The notes under the pieces were generated by a model that saw only the letters and a list, made by a program, of their open reading frames with translations, ran no database searches and had not been told where the DNA came from. Of a DNA stretch of 64,000 nt, positions 45,260 to 58,400 are shown in pieces. Position 1 is the stretch's first letter. Each line of letters starts with the position of its first letter. A program made the translations under genes and the position numbers. The stretch comes from Cardinalis cardinalis (taxonomy: Eukaryota; Chordata; Aves; Passeriformes; Cardinalidae): assembly GCA_014549065.1 (NCBI GenBank), contig JACDOX010000007.1:4829034-4893033 (forward strand), given 5' to 3'.

Positions 45260-48200
45260 TTAAAGATTGTTTCTTAGTTTTGTATCCTCTTTGCACTAAG
45301 TAAAAGCTTGTCAGTATGGAGTAGTTGAGAGAGGAAGTGGTGGAACCCTTGTACATAAATTCACCCAAGATGTCATCATCTCCCTCTGATCCTGGAATGT
45401 GAAAATAGTTATATCATGTAGGCTTTTCAGTTCTCTCTAGCTGAGGCTGTGGTTATATTTGTTTAAAATCCATCAGCTGCATGTTACAGATGTAAAAAAG
45501 TAATTTTGGTTTGCTTTCATTGAGGCTAAGGCTGTAGATTATCTGACCTGGGTTGAATGTGGTAGAGTTAAGCTGCTGTTCATCAGCTGAAGCCTGGTCT
45601 CCTCTTGCAGTGTTGTGGACAGGCTTAANTGCTTTCTTCAAACTGTTGACAAATGATCCATGGCAAGATTATCAAGCTGTAATAAGAACAGCAATGCTAC
45701 ATATGCAGCNCATGTTTTTCTCCTCTAGCAAAAAGCTGATCTACTCTAGTAAAGGGCATGTGTAAGTCCTTTTTTGTTGTGAAAGTTGAGTCATTGTCTT
45801 CAGTCATTTGACTTCTGTGATGAGCAGTTAGGGTTTTCTTCTGTGCATTTTTAAACCTAAAGAAGTAATTTTCAATGAGTTAGGTAACCTGTTCATGCAG
45901 ACTGATTTTCGATACAAACGTGTACAAGTTTACTAATGTGCCATTAATCTTTCCAAAATGACTTTTGAACAACNAATATGAGCGGATAACTAACCCTTCA
46001 GTGGAAGTTCTCTAAAAAAATATCTACAGTGGGCTCAGGGTACCAGCATGTATTTTTGCTGGAAGTTTAGAACGGTTTTTCATGGTATATACATTCTCAG
46101 AAAAGCTTTTTCTCTGGGGCTGCCTCAGAAGCATACAGGGCTTATGTGCCTGTGGCTAGTTGAACTTTTAATAGTAGCATCCTCTCTTTAGTGGTACATT
46201 CATGATTGATTTTTCCCACAGGACTTGCACTCACTCATACGCAGAAATCATCCCTGAATCCCATTTAAAGGAACACAATGCTTTGCTGAAACACTTCTGC
46301 AAAGGTGATTACTACANCAGGAACTTTTTTTTTAAATCTTTGCTCATCAGAGCTAGATGCTGCACTGTACGAAATTCTCACATCACAGCTCCCTCACCTA
46401 GAGCACTGCTAGGAGTCTTAAGCATCTCCAGTTCCTCTGCAATTACTCGGATGAGCAGAGAGGATCCATCAAAGCAACTGGATGCACTTANTGACTTTGG
46501 CGATTGCTGCTCTGGTTTCTTCCTATTAACATGTTCTGGCATCCCCACTTATCTTTTTTCTCATTCTTAAGTTTACCAGTTTTCTTATGTGAGTTACTCA
46601 TGTAGTAGAGTCCAGGAAGATAGTTAAAACCACTCCCCTCCAATTGCTATAAACCCGTTCCCCTCACTGGAACACAAGAGTAATTTTGACTATTACCTGA
46701 AATAAAAGGCAGAGGGTGAGAATGAAGGAGGTGCCAAATTCAATATGTGCCAAAATATTGAGAACACTCTCAGCTGCACGTGCTGGGGCCACTCTGTCCT
46801 TGTGTAACTGTCCCACTGCAACTTAACACGACTTCCTCAATCAGCGCTGGCTGCCTCAGGAACCTATCAGAGTTAAGTGGTCCCATTCTATCACTTAGCA
46901 TTCATCATATCTCCATAATTACAGCTGAAAAGCATCCAGGCCAATTGAGANTGGCAAACCTCAACACAGAAACAGCAGTATCCTCCTGTTCCCATTCAAG
47001 CCTGGCAAGGACTGTTTCAGGCTGAGAGGGAAACAGAAATAAACCTTCCTGAAATAACAAGTGAATTCTCTTCTCCCTTACAATAGACTATTCAACACAG
47101 TATTTTAGAACTGCCTAATTAATAAGAGGGACATTGTTAATATGCAGGCCAGTTATTTCAGAAGCAGTTAATTAAATGGATTATTTTAAGACAACCTTGT
47201 CTGTTATCCCTCACCAGCAGCAGTATGTTGACCTCATAATTTATTTCAAAACTGAACTCAGGCACAGAGATGATCTTACAAGGAACTGAAACCATTGAGC
47301 TTGCCTAGCTTTGAGAGTAAACTGTCAAGCATCAGACTTAATACTTGGAAGTGTTCTTTACTGATTTCACTCTAACCTACATGTGGAAAAATCTGCGTCT
47401 TACCTTAGCTGAATCTTAAAGTAATGGAAACAAATTACCATAATAAGGACAAGTGGTACATGNCTCCACCTGGCATTAGAACAAACAGACCTCCTGTGGA
47501 GCTGACCTGGTTCCATCACTGCAGATTTAGGCATAATTCCCTTACAAGCAAGCAAATAATGATTTCATGAGCTCATCTTGTGAGTAGTAGTATACCAGAT
47601 TACATATCCAGTAACTGACAGACAACTGCAAGTTCCTTCTTAACACCTAAAAATGAGACCAGCCCTCCCATATTGCAGTTTGTTGTATTTTGGNGTTTTT
47701 CTTTTAAATATACCAAACACCCAAATTATACTTANGTCTAGATGTCTGNTCTTACAGAGCCACNTAAGTGGCCATTTCATACCACATTTCAGTGGTATGA
47801 AATGTTGAGAAACAGTTGTCTCTCTCAGGGAAGTAACTTCAGCTTCCCACTTCATGCAGTACCCTGTCCAGCCAAGAGTTTCATGCTGGTTTCACATCCC
47901 TGCTATTGCACAAACACTTTCAGACTGACACCCACCAGATACCTTGAGAAAATAAGGAATCAGAACAGACTTGTTCCCACTGGCATTTGAAACCAGGGGT
48001 CCAGATGCTGATCAGGGCAGATACAGATCACAGATTAAGATGAAGTGAGAAGGTGTTTAGTCATTAAGGATTCCAGCTCTTGAGAAGATGTCAGTGATAA
48101 ACGAGAAGATAAGGAAGGGTGTCACTGCTGAAACAAGTGTTGAACTATCAGAATTCCTTCTAAGTCTTTTAGGTCAAGCCACCCATCACTGGATTCTCAT

Positions 48201-51200
48201 GGCTGAGCTGCTGGTTTACAATTCTCAAATTCACAAACCACCACCTAACAGGGATGGGGCAGGGAGGGCAGGGATGTCAGGTGAATTAGGCTGTTAAGTA
48301 ACTGTTCTGAACAGCAGTTCAAATCTTTTCAGCTTCATTGACTGGCTCTGAGCCACTGCCAGGGCATATGGAAGAATTTCCCACTGCATTATATCATCCA
48401 CAATTTTAGAATTTCCATCTGCAAAAAAAAACATTTAGGCAGAACCCCCCAAACCTCTCCTTACCTCATTGTCCCCAGGAATAAAAAAGAGCCACTTATA
48501 TGCCTATTTTGCTACTTGAGTTCAGGGCCAACATGATGAGAGTTATCACCTTCATGATTCTGCAATGCATTCACTGAACCACTGCCAACACCAGACCAGG
48601 ATCCCAAGCTGCCATGGTTGTGGGACACAGCAGCATATACAGTTATACAGTTCTCGCTTAAAAGAGAATAAATTACCTGCCACTTTTCATCAAACAAGAC
48701 ACATTNGCTATCCTTCAGGAAAAACACCAAAACCAAATTACCTAAACCAAAAAAAAACAACCCTATTTTTGTTTCCTAAGACAGTACCTGGGGCTTGTAA
48801 CTCTAGTAAAATTCTGGATCTTTGATTTCTTTTGCTTAAAAGCAGTAGCCACTTTAATAGATCTCCAGAGTCCAGAACAGCAATTTTTTTTAGTGAGTGC
48901 TCTAGCATACAGTAATTGTGCTTAAATTAAGGGACCTTTCCATATGTAAATCCTTTCCAAGCAGAAGTAGGCCACAGATCTCTTCAGCCCTAAAAAGCAT
49001 TTCAGTCACCCAAGCAGAAGAGAAATTACACTTAGCTTCAGTTAACCTGTAGAGCTGGCACAGCCCTCCCTCTACAGCATCTGCACTGCCCAGGGAGCCT
49101 GGTGAGCTCCCTCCCAGCTGCAGTGCACAAAGCAGAAAGCAGCACCTACTGCTGCAGACCTGAAGNGTTCTAATAATGTTTTGTCTCATTGCTTCACTCC
49201 AGAAAGCTGTTCTAGAGTCTGCAGGCTTACACAGCTTGTGAATTTACTGCTGCAATAAATGCAAAATGAAAAATCTGAGATGATTTTNCAGGCTAATAAA
49301 AGTAAATAGCAATTAGGTAAACTCACATGGCATGTCTGTCTGCTTAGTGAATGTAAATGCNCTCTACTCATTCTTGACTTCAGCTATCACGCTCAATGGC
49401 AGTAATATTAATGCAATATTAAATGAAGCCTCCAACAGTCCATTAGACTAATCTCACTATTAAGAGGCAAGAAACCCTTCAGTGACTCTTCTCACTGTTC
49501 AAGCCCCCAGATCCTGATTCAACATAAGCTGGTGTTCAGTAACTGCACATAACCTAAACGACTCAGCACACAAGTGCAAGAAAAAGCAAGTGCTCTCCTG
49601 GCAGCAGAACAAGGGTGGGAAGGGAAGGATGCATGCAGAGCTCACAGGCTGCAAGAATGTGCAAGGACCAAGCCTTTATCGCATTTGTGTGGTGTTTTAA
49701 AGTAATTTCAAAACTAATCCANTGCACCTTATGTGTCAAGGAATAGATGTGGTCATTCCCAAAGATCACAGGCACTTACTGTAGCGCAGGCTGATCCTCA
49801 GGTTTGTATTTTCTAAGTACAATCAAATAGGTCTTCCAGAAATGTCAATTTTTTTAAAGTCTAGGTCATTTTACAAGTTCCAATTTTCATCTTTCCACCT
49901 GCTGTTTTTCTAACCAACTTAACATTTTAAAATGAAAAAAAAATGAAATTGCAACGAGAGATCAGTACCTTNGATCTAAAACTTTCAATGCTCAGATTAG
50001 TAACCAATCAAGTAACCAATTTTTTTCCTTTTTTTAAGAGAAGCACTGACTAACCCTAGTGTTTCTACTACCTGATATAACATTTAACATAAATTTTCAC
50101 GTTTATAAAATCACACTAGAACTATAATATAGCTTTTGAGAGGGAATTTATACTTTGAGACAGACATGACAAACTGCCAATTAACTACAGGCCTGTTGCA
50201 TTTTGGCAGTACTTGTACAGCAGTTCTGTACAAATTCTCCATCTTACCATATTTTGGTAACTCTTGCACAGCTGAAGAAGCTTGACAAGTGAAGAGAAGC
50301 TTCATAGTCATGTACAGACTGTAACATTTAAGAAGCTTCTCANCACCCAGGAAGCACCTGACACAAGCTTCCCTTCACCAGACAATTCACTGAGATGCAT
50401 TTAATATTTACTGGTCTTCTGTNTACTCATTTTATCCCTGCCCCCTTGGCACTTACCAAGGTCTCATGAAANATCCTTAAGCAGCAGCCCGGTTAAACTC
50501 CTATACTCAGGTGCAATATTGAGTGTATTTCAATTCTTGGTATTAGTATGTCCAAGGGAGCCACACAAGCAGTTGACAATAGGCAGTAACTAAAATTCTT
50601 GTCAGAGAGCCTTTCTGTATTTACAAACAGCTCCAAAAATGAGGTGCACACCATCACAAACTGTGCTTTGGAAAACTAGTTTTGTGAGATAAGACCTACA
50701 TTTTGAAAAAAGACTACCAAAAAGCTGTTAAGCTTACATAAAGAGGGCCTGAAACTATNAGCTAGATGTTATGAACTACTTCCATTCACTTCTGAAGGGC
50801 ATTTTGCTATAGTAACTTAATGGAAGAATATTTTGAGATTGAACTGCAAGTTCCATTGACAAAGAGTGGAACAAGAATTTAATCTCTTCCCTCAAAAGCT
50901 GTCCTGTTTAAGGGGAGAGAAACTCTTCAAAGATGCCAAATGATACAAAAACAAACTCGCATATCCCCTGACATTATCATCAGCTCTGAAACCTGTTGGT
51001 CCCTTACCTTCTTTCCCCACTACTTAGACAATGCAGATGGTTGTCAACTCCCTCTGATAGCACAGCAAAAGCATAAGGTTTGCAGGCTGGGTAGTATAGA
51101 CCACATTTAACAAAATTAGTTTTCAAATTGTTTGTTTCCTCTAATCCCGTGCTTCCCAAGGAAGCATGGAATGGTTATGAGGAACAAATGGTTCCTCCTG

Positions 51201-52015
51201 TCATGAGGAACAAATGAGCAGCCTGTCTTATGCACCCTGTACAGAACTAAAAATGGAATTAAACAGAACTGGTTGTTTCCTGTAATACAGAGAATAAAGT
51301 TAAAATCCATATGATTGCTGACACTTGGAAAGCAGCGTACACAGCCACTCAGACCAAGATCTTGAGGCTTTTTCTAAGAGAAACCAGATTGGAGAAAACT
51401 AAAATATCTAATGCAAGAACTGTCATTTGTTTGCTAACCAAGGTAANTATGACCCTATTCTCACTGTGGTGAGATGATGTCCAAAATGACAAATTAAGAA
51501 CAAAGGATGGCACTTACTAAGCAAATTCTAAAATCCAGAAACTTAAATGTTCCAGACCCTATGAAACTTAGCTCTAGCTTCATGTGGACATTTTGCATTN
51601 TATCTTACAGGTCATTCAAAGAAGAGGCACTTGAANTTGAGAAATTTTCAGTACTATTAGCAGGTGTGGTTACTAAATATTTTAAAAAGTCTTAGCATTA
51701 TTTCTTTGTAACTTAAGGCAACTATGAAAGTGAAATTGGAGCTTTCAGGTGGCGTTTTTGTAGGTTGATTNATATTAATCTGTAGGAACTTAAAACCTTG
51801 GAAGTAAAAATACTTATGTACCAATAAAGTAAGATACTAGTAATGCCATTATTTCTGACCAGTACTTTGCAAAACATATGGCCCACATTTGCAAGAACAC
51901 CTTTGCCACTGATCTTAACAATTTACAGTCCGTAATTTTCAGTGTTTGTAGTGGGTNACACTCTTAAGATGCAAGATGCTACTAAGATTCAATTAATAGG
52001 ATTTCCATAAATAAA
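45260..52015. other. Intergenic region between convergent genes
   Basis: About 6.8 kb between the predicted 3' ends of ACOT13 and C6orf62. It is AT-rich with scattered short open frames on both strands and no recognised exon or repeat family. Longer 3' UTR isoforms of either gene could extend into it. Confidence 0.55.
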
Positions 52016-52035
52016 ACCAGCCATCTTTTACCTAA

Positions 52036-52045
52036 TTTATTTAAT
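52036..52045 (-). terminator. C6orf62: C6orf62 polyadenylation signal
   Basis: TTTATTTAAT on the plus strand reads as overlapping ATTAAA and AATAAA on the minus strand, about 1.15 kb past the C6orf62 stop. I saw no earlier AATAAA hexamer within the putative 3' UTR (52036-53186). Confidence 0.55.
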
Positions 52046-53186
52046 TTTCAATTTTTTCCAATTCCAAACAAAAGCTAAATACAAGTTTTAAACAGGTAAG
52101 CACTAGTTTTATCCAAAGGGAGTAGGCTTATGCAGTTTTACTCCAGAAAAGTACTCAACCCTTAAGCAGAGCCTTCTTTGTCATCAAAACTATACAGTAG
52201 TCTTCCTTTTATCATTGCACAATCTTAAAATGTTCTGTCAGAACCAACTTTTGACACTCCAAACACTATTTTACATTGGTTTATAATGTCTATTCCAAAA
52301 GAAAGAAAAAAAACAACCTCAATGGGTTTTCTGTAAGAAATGTTTTAGAAACCAGTATTTCCTGCACAGTTCACCTGCAAGTTTACAAGTCTCAACTCTC
52401 AAGAAAAAATAATCCTCTACCAACATTGTTTCTGCAGCTATTATTTTACCTTTTTTTGAGCTGCTTTAGCAACTTCAGACTCCAGGTCTGCCTCATCTGT
52501 ATAAATGCATCCAACTCAAAAGAATACCTTCATACNGTTATACAGCAACTTGGGGAAAGAGATCCAAAACAAAAGTGCCAGTAAACTTAAGACATGGCCC
52601 AGCAAAATAAAAGCGGCAAAAAATGCCTATACNTTAAATGAGATGCCTTTTTTTTTTAAGGAAGATTTCTTTCCCACACTTCCTTGCTATTGTAATAGCC
52701 ACTTCTTCGTTCATTAGAATGAATGATAGTGCTCGTCTATACAATCATTAACAGCAAAGCTATAAGGCTTTTATACCCNTTACATTCACTTCTCACCCTC
52801 AAAATACTGATGGTTAACATTAGAGATGTTAGGGGGCATGACCAGCACAAATGGNAACACCACCACAAATGATCACCTTGTGCTTTCGGATACATTTGTT
52901 TCAATGTACAGTCCCTTCATTTCACATTTCAGTAAGATGCTGATGCAGTGCAGAAGTGTGCAGAGCATCCTCTCTTTCACAAGGTCCATGCAGAAAACAT
53001 CTAAAAAAAAATTGCAAAGTTCTGAGATACAAATGATTAAAATAATCCAGGATGATCAAGTTTCACAATGTATAGTGTTCTGAACATGAGTCCATTTTCT
53101 TCTAAATTCTGAAAGAATGAAGTGGTGAGNAAAGTGAAAATCCACTGCTGCATTCTGTGATCTTCCCCATTTTGCTGGCCAGTACC

Positions 53187-53312
53187 TTACTCTGGCATGT
53201 AGGGACGGAGGTGATCCTCTACGGTACCAACCGTCCAGTGAGTGAGCTGCTCCTGTGGCAGGTACAGGCAGATGCTGCATAACTTGAAGATTGTAGCTTT
53301 GTTTTTTGGAGT
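53187..53312 (-). CDS. C6orf62: C6orf62 coding exon 5 (C-terminal)
   Basis: Residues 189-229 and the TAA stop, from [13 protein letters not shown] to RPYMPE. The acceptor is CTGTAG, with an N a few bases upstream in the pyrimidine tract. Confidence 0.95.
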   Translation of the reverse strand, partial: TPKNKATIFKLCSICLYLPQEQLTHWTVGTVEDHLRPYMPE

Positions 53313-56300
53313 CTACAGGNAAAGAAAACACAAAGAAAAGGTATTAAGCCTAGAAATTAACTCAGGAGTAGTAGGCAGACCCCCAAAAACATTTAAAATT
53401 CACTATTTCATACACATAAACAGCCAGAGCTTAAAATTAGTCTGCAAANTCTAATGCATAAAATGTTTTCACTATTTTTCACTTGAATTATTTCCGTATT
53501 GNCACCCATACCAATGCTTTAATTTTTCTTNAACACTGTCAGGCCTATTTCAGAACTTCCTTTAATTTTTAATACAAGAACATTAATTCNATGTGAACAC
53601 GTAAGTGGCCCATAGTTAGTTTTTGCATGTATGAGTCCTATTTACAGAGTAAGTTTCCCCTGAAACTGCCAAAATGCAATCATGAATGCATGATCAGTTT
53701 TTCTACTTNAGTACCTTGCAGCAAAATCACTGATNTTTCCAAGAAANAAAAGCTTTTTGTGATTAAAATATNCCNGTTAAAACAAGGACAAAAGAAGCTT
53801 ACCTGCAAGTGCTGTCTGTCAATGAAGAGAAACACTGACTGGTTAGGGTTGTTGACAACAATTCCAGTCTTGTCCTTTCGGCTCAGAACATGCAGAAACT
53901 GTTTTTCATAGTCACCATGATGAAATTCAAACTTGGCCTACATGGTGAGAGGGAGGGAAATAAAATGTTTTTCAATATAAAGCTCANGTGTAACCCATTA
54001 ATTTTCTTCAGTCTGGGGCTTTACAACCAATTTTGTTCTTTCCTTTTCTGACCTACTCTGAAAAGCAGAAAGTGAGGACCATGGCAGTGTCTTGACACAA
54101 TTTAAAGAATCCCCTAATTTCATTCTGTCAACACTGACATCCGCCATTGCAATGACATATTAACAACTCAAAGGTACAACTTTACCTGCAGCATATATAA
54201 AACCCAATTTACCTTCCTATGGCAGAAGATCCCTGTGGAACAATTTATAATGCAAAAGTTCCATCTATCTCAGTCTTCCCTCTAGTCAAATGCAGCAATT
54301 TGGAATACTGACAAAACCTTAACAACACTATCACATTTAGACAAAGATTCAATGGTACTAAGAAGCACATCTAATCCACTCCTACAAATACAAACATGCT
54401 GAATGCATTTATTCATACGTGTCATTTGCAAAGGCNCTTTGGAAACTTACATTTTGGAAGGGCTAATACAACAGTGCATAAAGATGGGAGGCAGAATTTG
54501 GCATTCAGAACACTGACTGCTTTACAAATAAAAGCAGACAGCATATTTTTTTAACATCCACAGAACTTGCATACCTTATCAACTTAGTGGTTAAAGAGAA
54601 CACTCCCTTCAGGAACAAGTTAGCTCCTGAAGTCAAAACCCAAAAGCAAATACCTGAACAGGCCTAAAGGGTTCATCAGATCCCTTCCACCGAGAGAACA
54701 GGAGACAGACTATCTTCTCAATATCATTACGAGGCCATAGAATGAAGTCCATCTCCTGGGTACAGCCGATCACATCCTGTGAGCAATGAAGTTNTGTATT
54801 TACATTCCCTCCAGTGGTCAAAGACACAGATAAGCAACTTAACTATACAGGCACATACTTGAGAGGTGATACTTAAACAACATTTGTTTGATTTTCCATT
54901 TGTATTACTCANACCACAGCTGAAGTCTTTCTTGCATGCCACTAAATTTTAGTATCTTAATATAAACTACAACTTTAAGAAAACATTAGCAAAGACTGTC
55001 GGTCTTCCAANATTCATAAAGCAACATCACTTAGATGTACAGCAGGAGCTGTTTCAAGAATTACTAACACATGCCTTCTAAAGGACAAAGATGGCAAGAA
55101 GATACAATTCCCAATGCACATCTCTGAATGAAACAAATGAAAGGTAAAACCTAAGAACTATGTATTTTAACAGCTTCAGAACTATTACCCCATTGCTACT
55201 CTTCAAACTAGACCATGTAATCACAGGCCCACAGAGCCCTCATGCAGCAAATGAGAAAACAAAAAGGCAGGAATAGCTTTAAGAGTCNCAAGGAAAAGCA
55301 CAAGTGTTGGAAAAGTACAATTCAGGAAGCATAAAAAAAGAGCCTTACCCTGCGCATGGACTGGTAGCGGGGTGCATGGAGCTGTACTACATCCTTCTGC
55401 AGTAGCTCTAAGGAACTTTCCAAAGAATAGCTGGAATCCCGCACACCTTTCAGGATATTTTCTTCATAGTTATTGGTCATGACTGGTATCACTTCAGACA
55501 CTTCAAAAAGCGCTGACTTTTTCTTCTAAAAAAAGCACAGATTACATTAAGATTACAATCCTTTTTAGGAAACTATAGGTAACAGTTTATTTCAGGATTT
55601 GTGATTTTCTGTATAATGTATAAAGTACACATCACACAGACTNGGACTTTGACACAAATCACTCTAAAATTCACATGCAAAAAAGTTCATAAATTAAACA
55701 GACTGACAACTTTTATAAAAGCTGTACAGATTTTTGCAGTCTCCAAAAATGCAGATTTACACATCAATCTTGAAAACATTGAGATTCTATCTAAACATTA
55801 ACAGAATTGCTCTTTCTTCAAGTAGAGTATATGACTCTGGGATGACCAAGAACTTCTGCAAGCTTCTCCCTGCATATATCAATCAGGTAACACCTTTTTT
55901 CTCCTTTTCAATTTTTGACAGTTGGCCTTNTATGAAAAGTGAAATCTTTCAATGCCACATTTGGGGACAGCAGGTGACTGAGATCCCATCTNAAGTTAGC
56001 TATAATTTTCTCAAAGGAAAACTATTTTCATTTGCTATATAACTTTTATACTCACTACAAATATTTCAGCATCTCTCAAGCAAGGCCAAAACATTATGAA
56101 AATGTAAAATCGCTGAAGTTTATGTCTGTTTCTAACAGCTTTCTTACAGTGCACTAGAAGTCTTGACCTGCTTAAAAGACAAATTGTATCTCACCACATA
56201 ATGCTCCACTTCCCTTCCCCCCATCAGAATACAGGTAACAGGCAACTATTTGCTGACCATGCTGACTTGAGCTAAATTCCTANTTTAAGCAAAATGGTAT

Positions 56301-57531
56301 GGGATGGACATCTTCAGTTCACTGAGATGTAAGCAAATATAACAGGATTTAAAACAGGCATTTGCCATGAATTTCTACAAAGCAACCAAGAAGTAGTACC
56401 AATGTCCAACTAAAAGAGTTACAGCTGTGTCATCTAAGAAAATCTGTTGCCACCGCTTAAACATTCACTTTTATGTTACTATTACACAACACCCAGAAAT
56501 TATACCCCAATAAAATCCATCTCTGTTTGCACTAGAACTGACAAACAAGAGCAAACTGAACTCAGAAATTTTAAAGAAGCTTTTCAAGGAAAAATCTTCA
56601 TCAAAAACACCGAATTATTACAGCAAATGCAAAATCTATACGTATGAAGAGATTAAACAATTTCAGAGCTCATCTACATGGATTCTGTACTCTGCTAGCA
56701 TTTGCTTCTACTTCACTTCCTCATCATGAGTTCAGCACATTCACTTCCTCCCTCTAAGTGCCTACTTCCCTTAATGTTCTATGGATAAAATCTCCCCCAC
56801 AACTGTGGTTCTTTAGCTGGCTTTAGAAAGACCCAGCTCCCCACNCAGATGTGTGGAACTCAGCAGCACAGGAGGCAGCCAAGCAAATGAAGATTCTCTC
56901 TTTGCCCTCCCCACTCCCTTTCAANATGACAGCAGCAGTTCCACATATGCCTGCGCACTTGGGCCATTTCCACATCCCATCTTGTGATTCCTCCCGTCAA
57001 CTGCCAGGTCTTCCCTTCTGCTTTCACCAGATAAACACACTCGGCAATCGCCCCAGCCAGACTGCCTTCACATGTGGCCCAACTGCTCACAGCNAGCAAT
57101 GGGGCAGGACAGAGCCCAATCAGGCTCAACGAGTTGCAGCGTTAACTTTGAAAGTATCTACCCAATAGAGAAGTTACTAAGTAACCATTTAATGAGGCAC
57201 TGGAACCCTCTGTCTTACAAAACTACAAAACACCAAGAGCCAAAATGACAAATATGAACTAAGTGAGTATGATAGCAATTAAAAAAAAAAAAGTCAATGG
57301 ACTCTGTTAAGGATAAAACATTTGATGCAATCAGGCAGTAAGACTTTGCACAGAACACTTAAAACGCAACAAACACATAGACACACTTTAAAACCAAGTT
57401 ACCTTGTCTTTGAACACAAAGGCAATGTACATCTTGAAGTCAAACTGGTCAGCTAAAGATTCTTTTTTCTTTCTAAGCTGAGCACGAAGTCTGTTCAGAG
57501 CTTGTTTCTTCCGGGAGTTTGGGTCCCCCAT
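53187..57531 (-). CDS. C6orf62: C6orf62 homologue, uncharacterised protein (5 coding exons)
   Basis: The function is unknown; the family is a vertebrate-conserved domain of unknown function, and the human protein is also called XTP12. The coding exons are 57531-57403, 55525-55349, 54776-54654, 53937-53803 and 53312-53187. They sum to 690 nt, or 229 codons plus stop, which equals the human length. All introns are GT-AG. The N-terminus (residues 1-25) is rich in Lys/Arg ([17 protein letters not shown]). The middle carries [19 protein letters not shown] and the C-terminus ends in LRPYMPE. From memory only a handful of residues differ from human, for example D for E at 42, KGSD for KESD, and TVGTV for AVGTI. 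It has no signal peptide or membrane segment. Transcription probably starts in the 58.4-60.0 kb CpG island, which implies at least one non-coding 5' exon or a long 5' UTR. Confidence 0.96.
53803..53937 (-). CDS. C6orf62: C6orf62 coding exon 4
   Basis: Residues 144-188 (45 codons, phase 0), from [13 protein letters not shown] to [10 protein letters not shown]. Acceptor ATGTAG, donor GTAAGC. Confidence 0.96.
54654..54776 (-). CDS. C6orf62: C6orf62 coding exon 3
   Basis: Residues 103-143 (41 codons, phase 0), from [11 protein letters not shown] to PFRPVQ, including the conserved [19 protein letters not shown] stretch. Acceptor CTCACAG, donor GTATTT. Confidence 0.96.
55349..55525 (-). CDS. C6orf62: C6orf62 coding exon 2
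   Basis: Residues 44-102 (59 codons, phase 0), from [14 protein letters not shown] to APRYQSMRR, identical to human as far as I recall. Acceptor TTTTTTAG, donor GTAAGG. Confidence 0.96.
55526..57402 (-). other. C6orf62 intron 1
   Basis: 1.88 kb GTAACT...TTTTTTAG intron of AT-rich sequence. Scattered short frames, for example at 56851-57168, show no domain. No mobile element was recognised. Confidence 0.75.
57403..57531 (-). CDS. C6orf62: C6orf62 first coding exon
   Basis: Residues 1-43, beginning [15 protein letters not shown] and ending FVFKDK with an AAG|GTAACT donor. The start matches the human N-terminus. Upstream on the minus strand, TTTAG near 57550 and TACAAG next to the ATG could be acceptors for a non-coding first exon; which is used cannot be told from DNA alone. 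Confidence 0.95.
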
Positions 57532-58400
57532 CTTGTAATATAGGTGGTACTAAAGCCTTTGGAAACTGTCGCTAAACTATGGGCACCTTTTCGTAAGACT
57601 TAAGTACAACAGAAACAAGTCGTTTGATTCCTGCTAATACAACTGAATAGATCAAACGCTAATGTAACCCAGAACCGCACCTCAGGCAATATTTTACGAG
57701 AATGTCATATTGGAGGGGTCAAGAAACAAAGAAAGTAGTTGTCCAGCCATGGCTGGACAAGAGGTTTTACAATAAATCAAGAAAAAACTCCAAAGAATTT
57801 CGAAGAGAAAAATTTGAACAGCTTAACTGCAGGAATAAGTGGGAAAGAATGAAGGGGAAAAAAAAGAAAACAAACCCCAAACAAATCTTATCACAATTTA
57901 TGTGTACAATAAAAAGCAACTGGCACAAGCCCAATCCATGGGGGGGTACTTTTGCTCTGCTTACAAAAAAAAAAATAAAAACCCGAAGCTGAAATTACAA
58001 ACTGCGTTCTACCCCAGCCACATTCATGACTCTACTGATTATTATTCTCAGCCTTCCACTATTGCTATGTTGCCTGTCTTTTTCTTTAGAATTATTACAC
58101 TTGGTGGAGAGCAGAGAAAAGGGTGCAAAGGAGGAGCGCACAACCCGGGAAGTATGACATTTCTCTGCCGCCAACAACAACAAAATCAACTACAGACAAC
58201 ACAGCGCTGGTTTGCAGGGGAGCAAAGAGAAAAGACAGCGGAGTCATTNCTAACTTCATCCTGCTCATCACTACCCTGAGGCTACTGCTGCCCAAGAGGA
58301 GAGAGATCATGATGGCCATTGACAAGGGGCGGGCAGGGATTCTAAAGGACAGTATTATCTCACCGAGAGACTTAAACCTGAATCAGCACCCCAAACCCGG
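57532..58400 (-). other. 5' flank or 5' UTR intron of C6orf62
   Basis: About 0.87 kb of AT-rich sequence between the C6orf62 start codon and the CpG island. It is probably a 5' UTR intron or part of the leader. It has A-rich runs near 57857-57985 and no recognisable coding exon. Confidence 0.5.
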
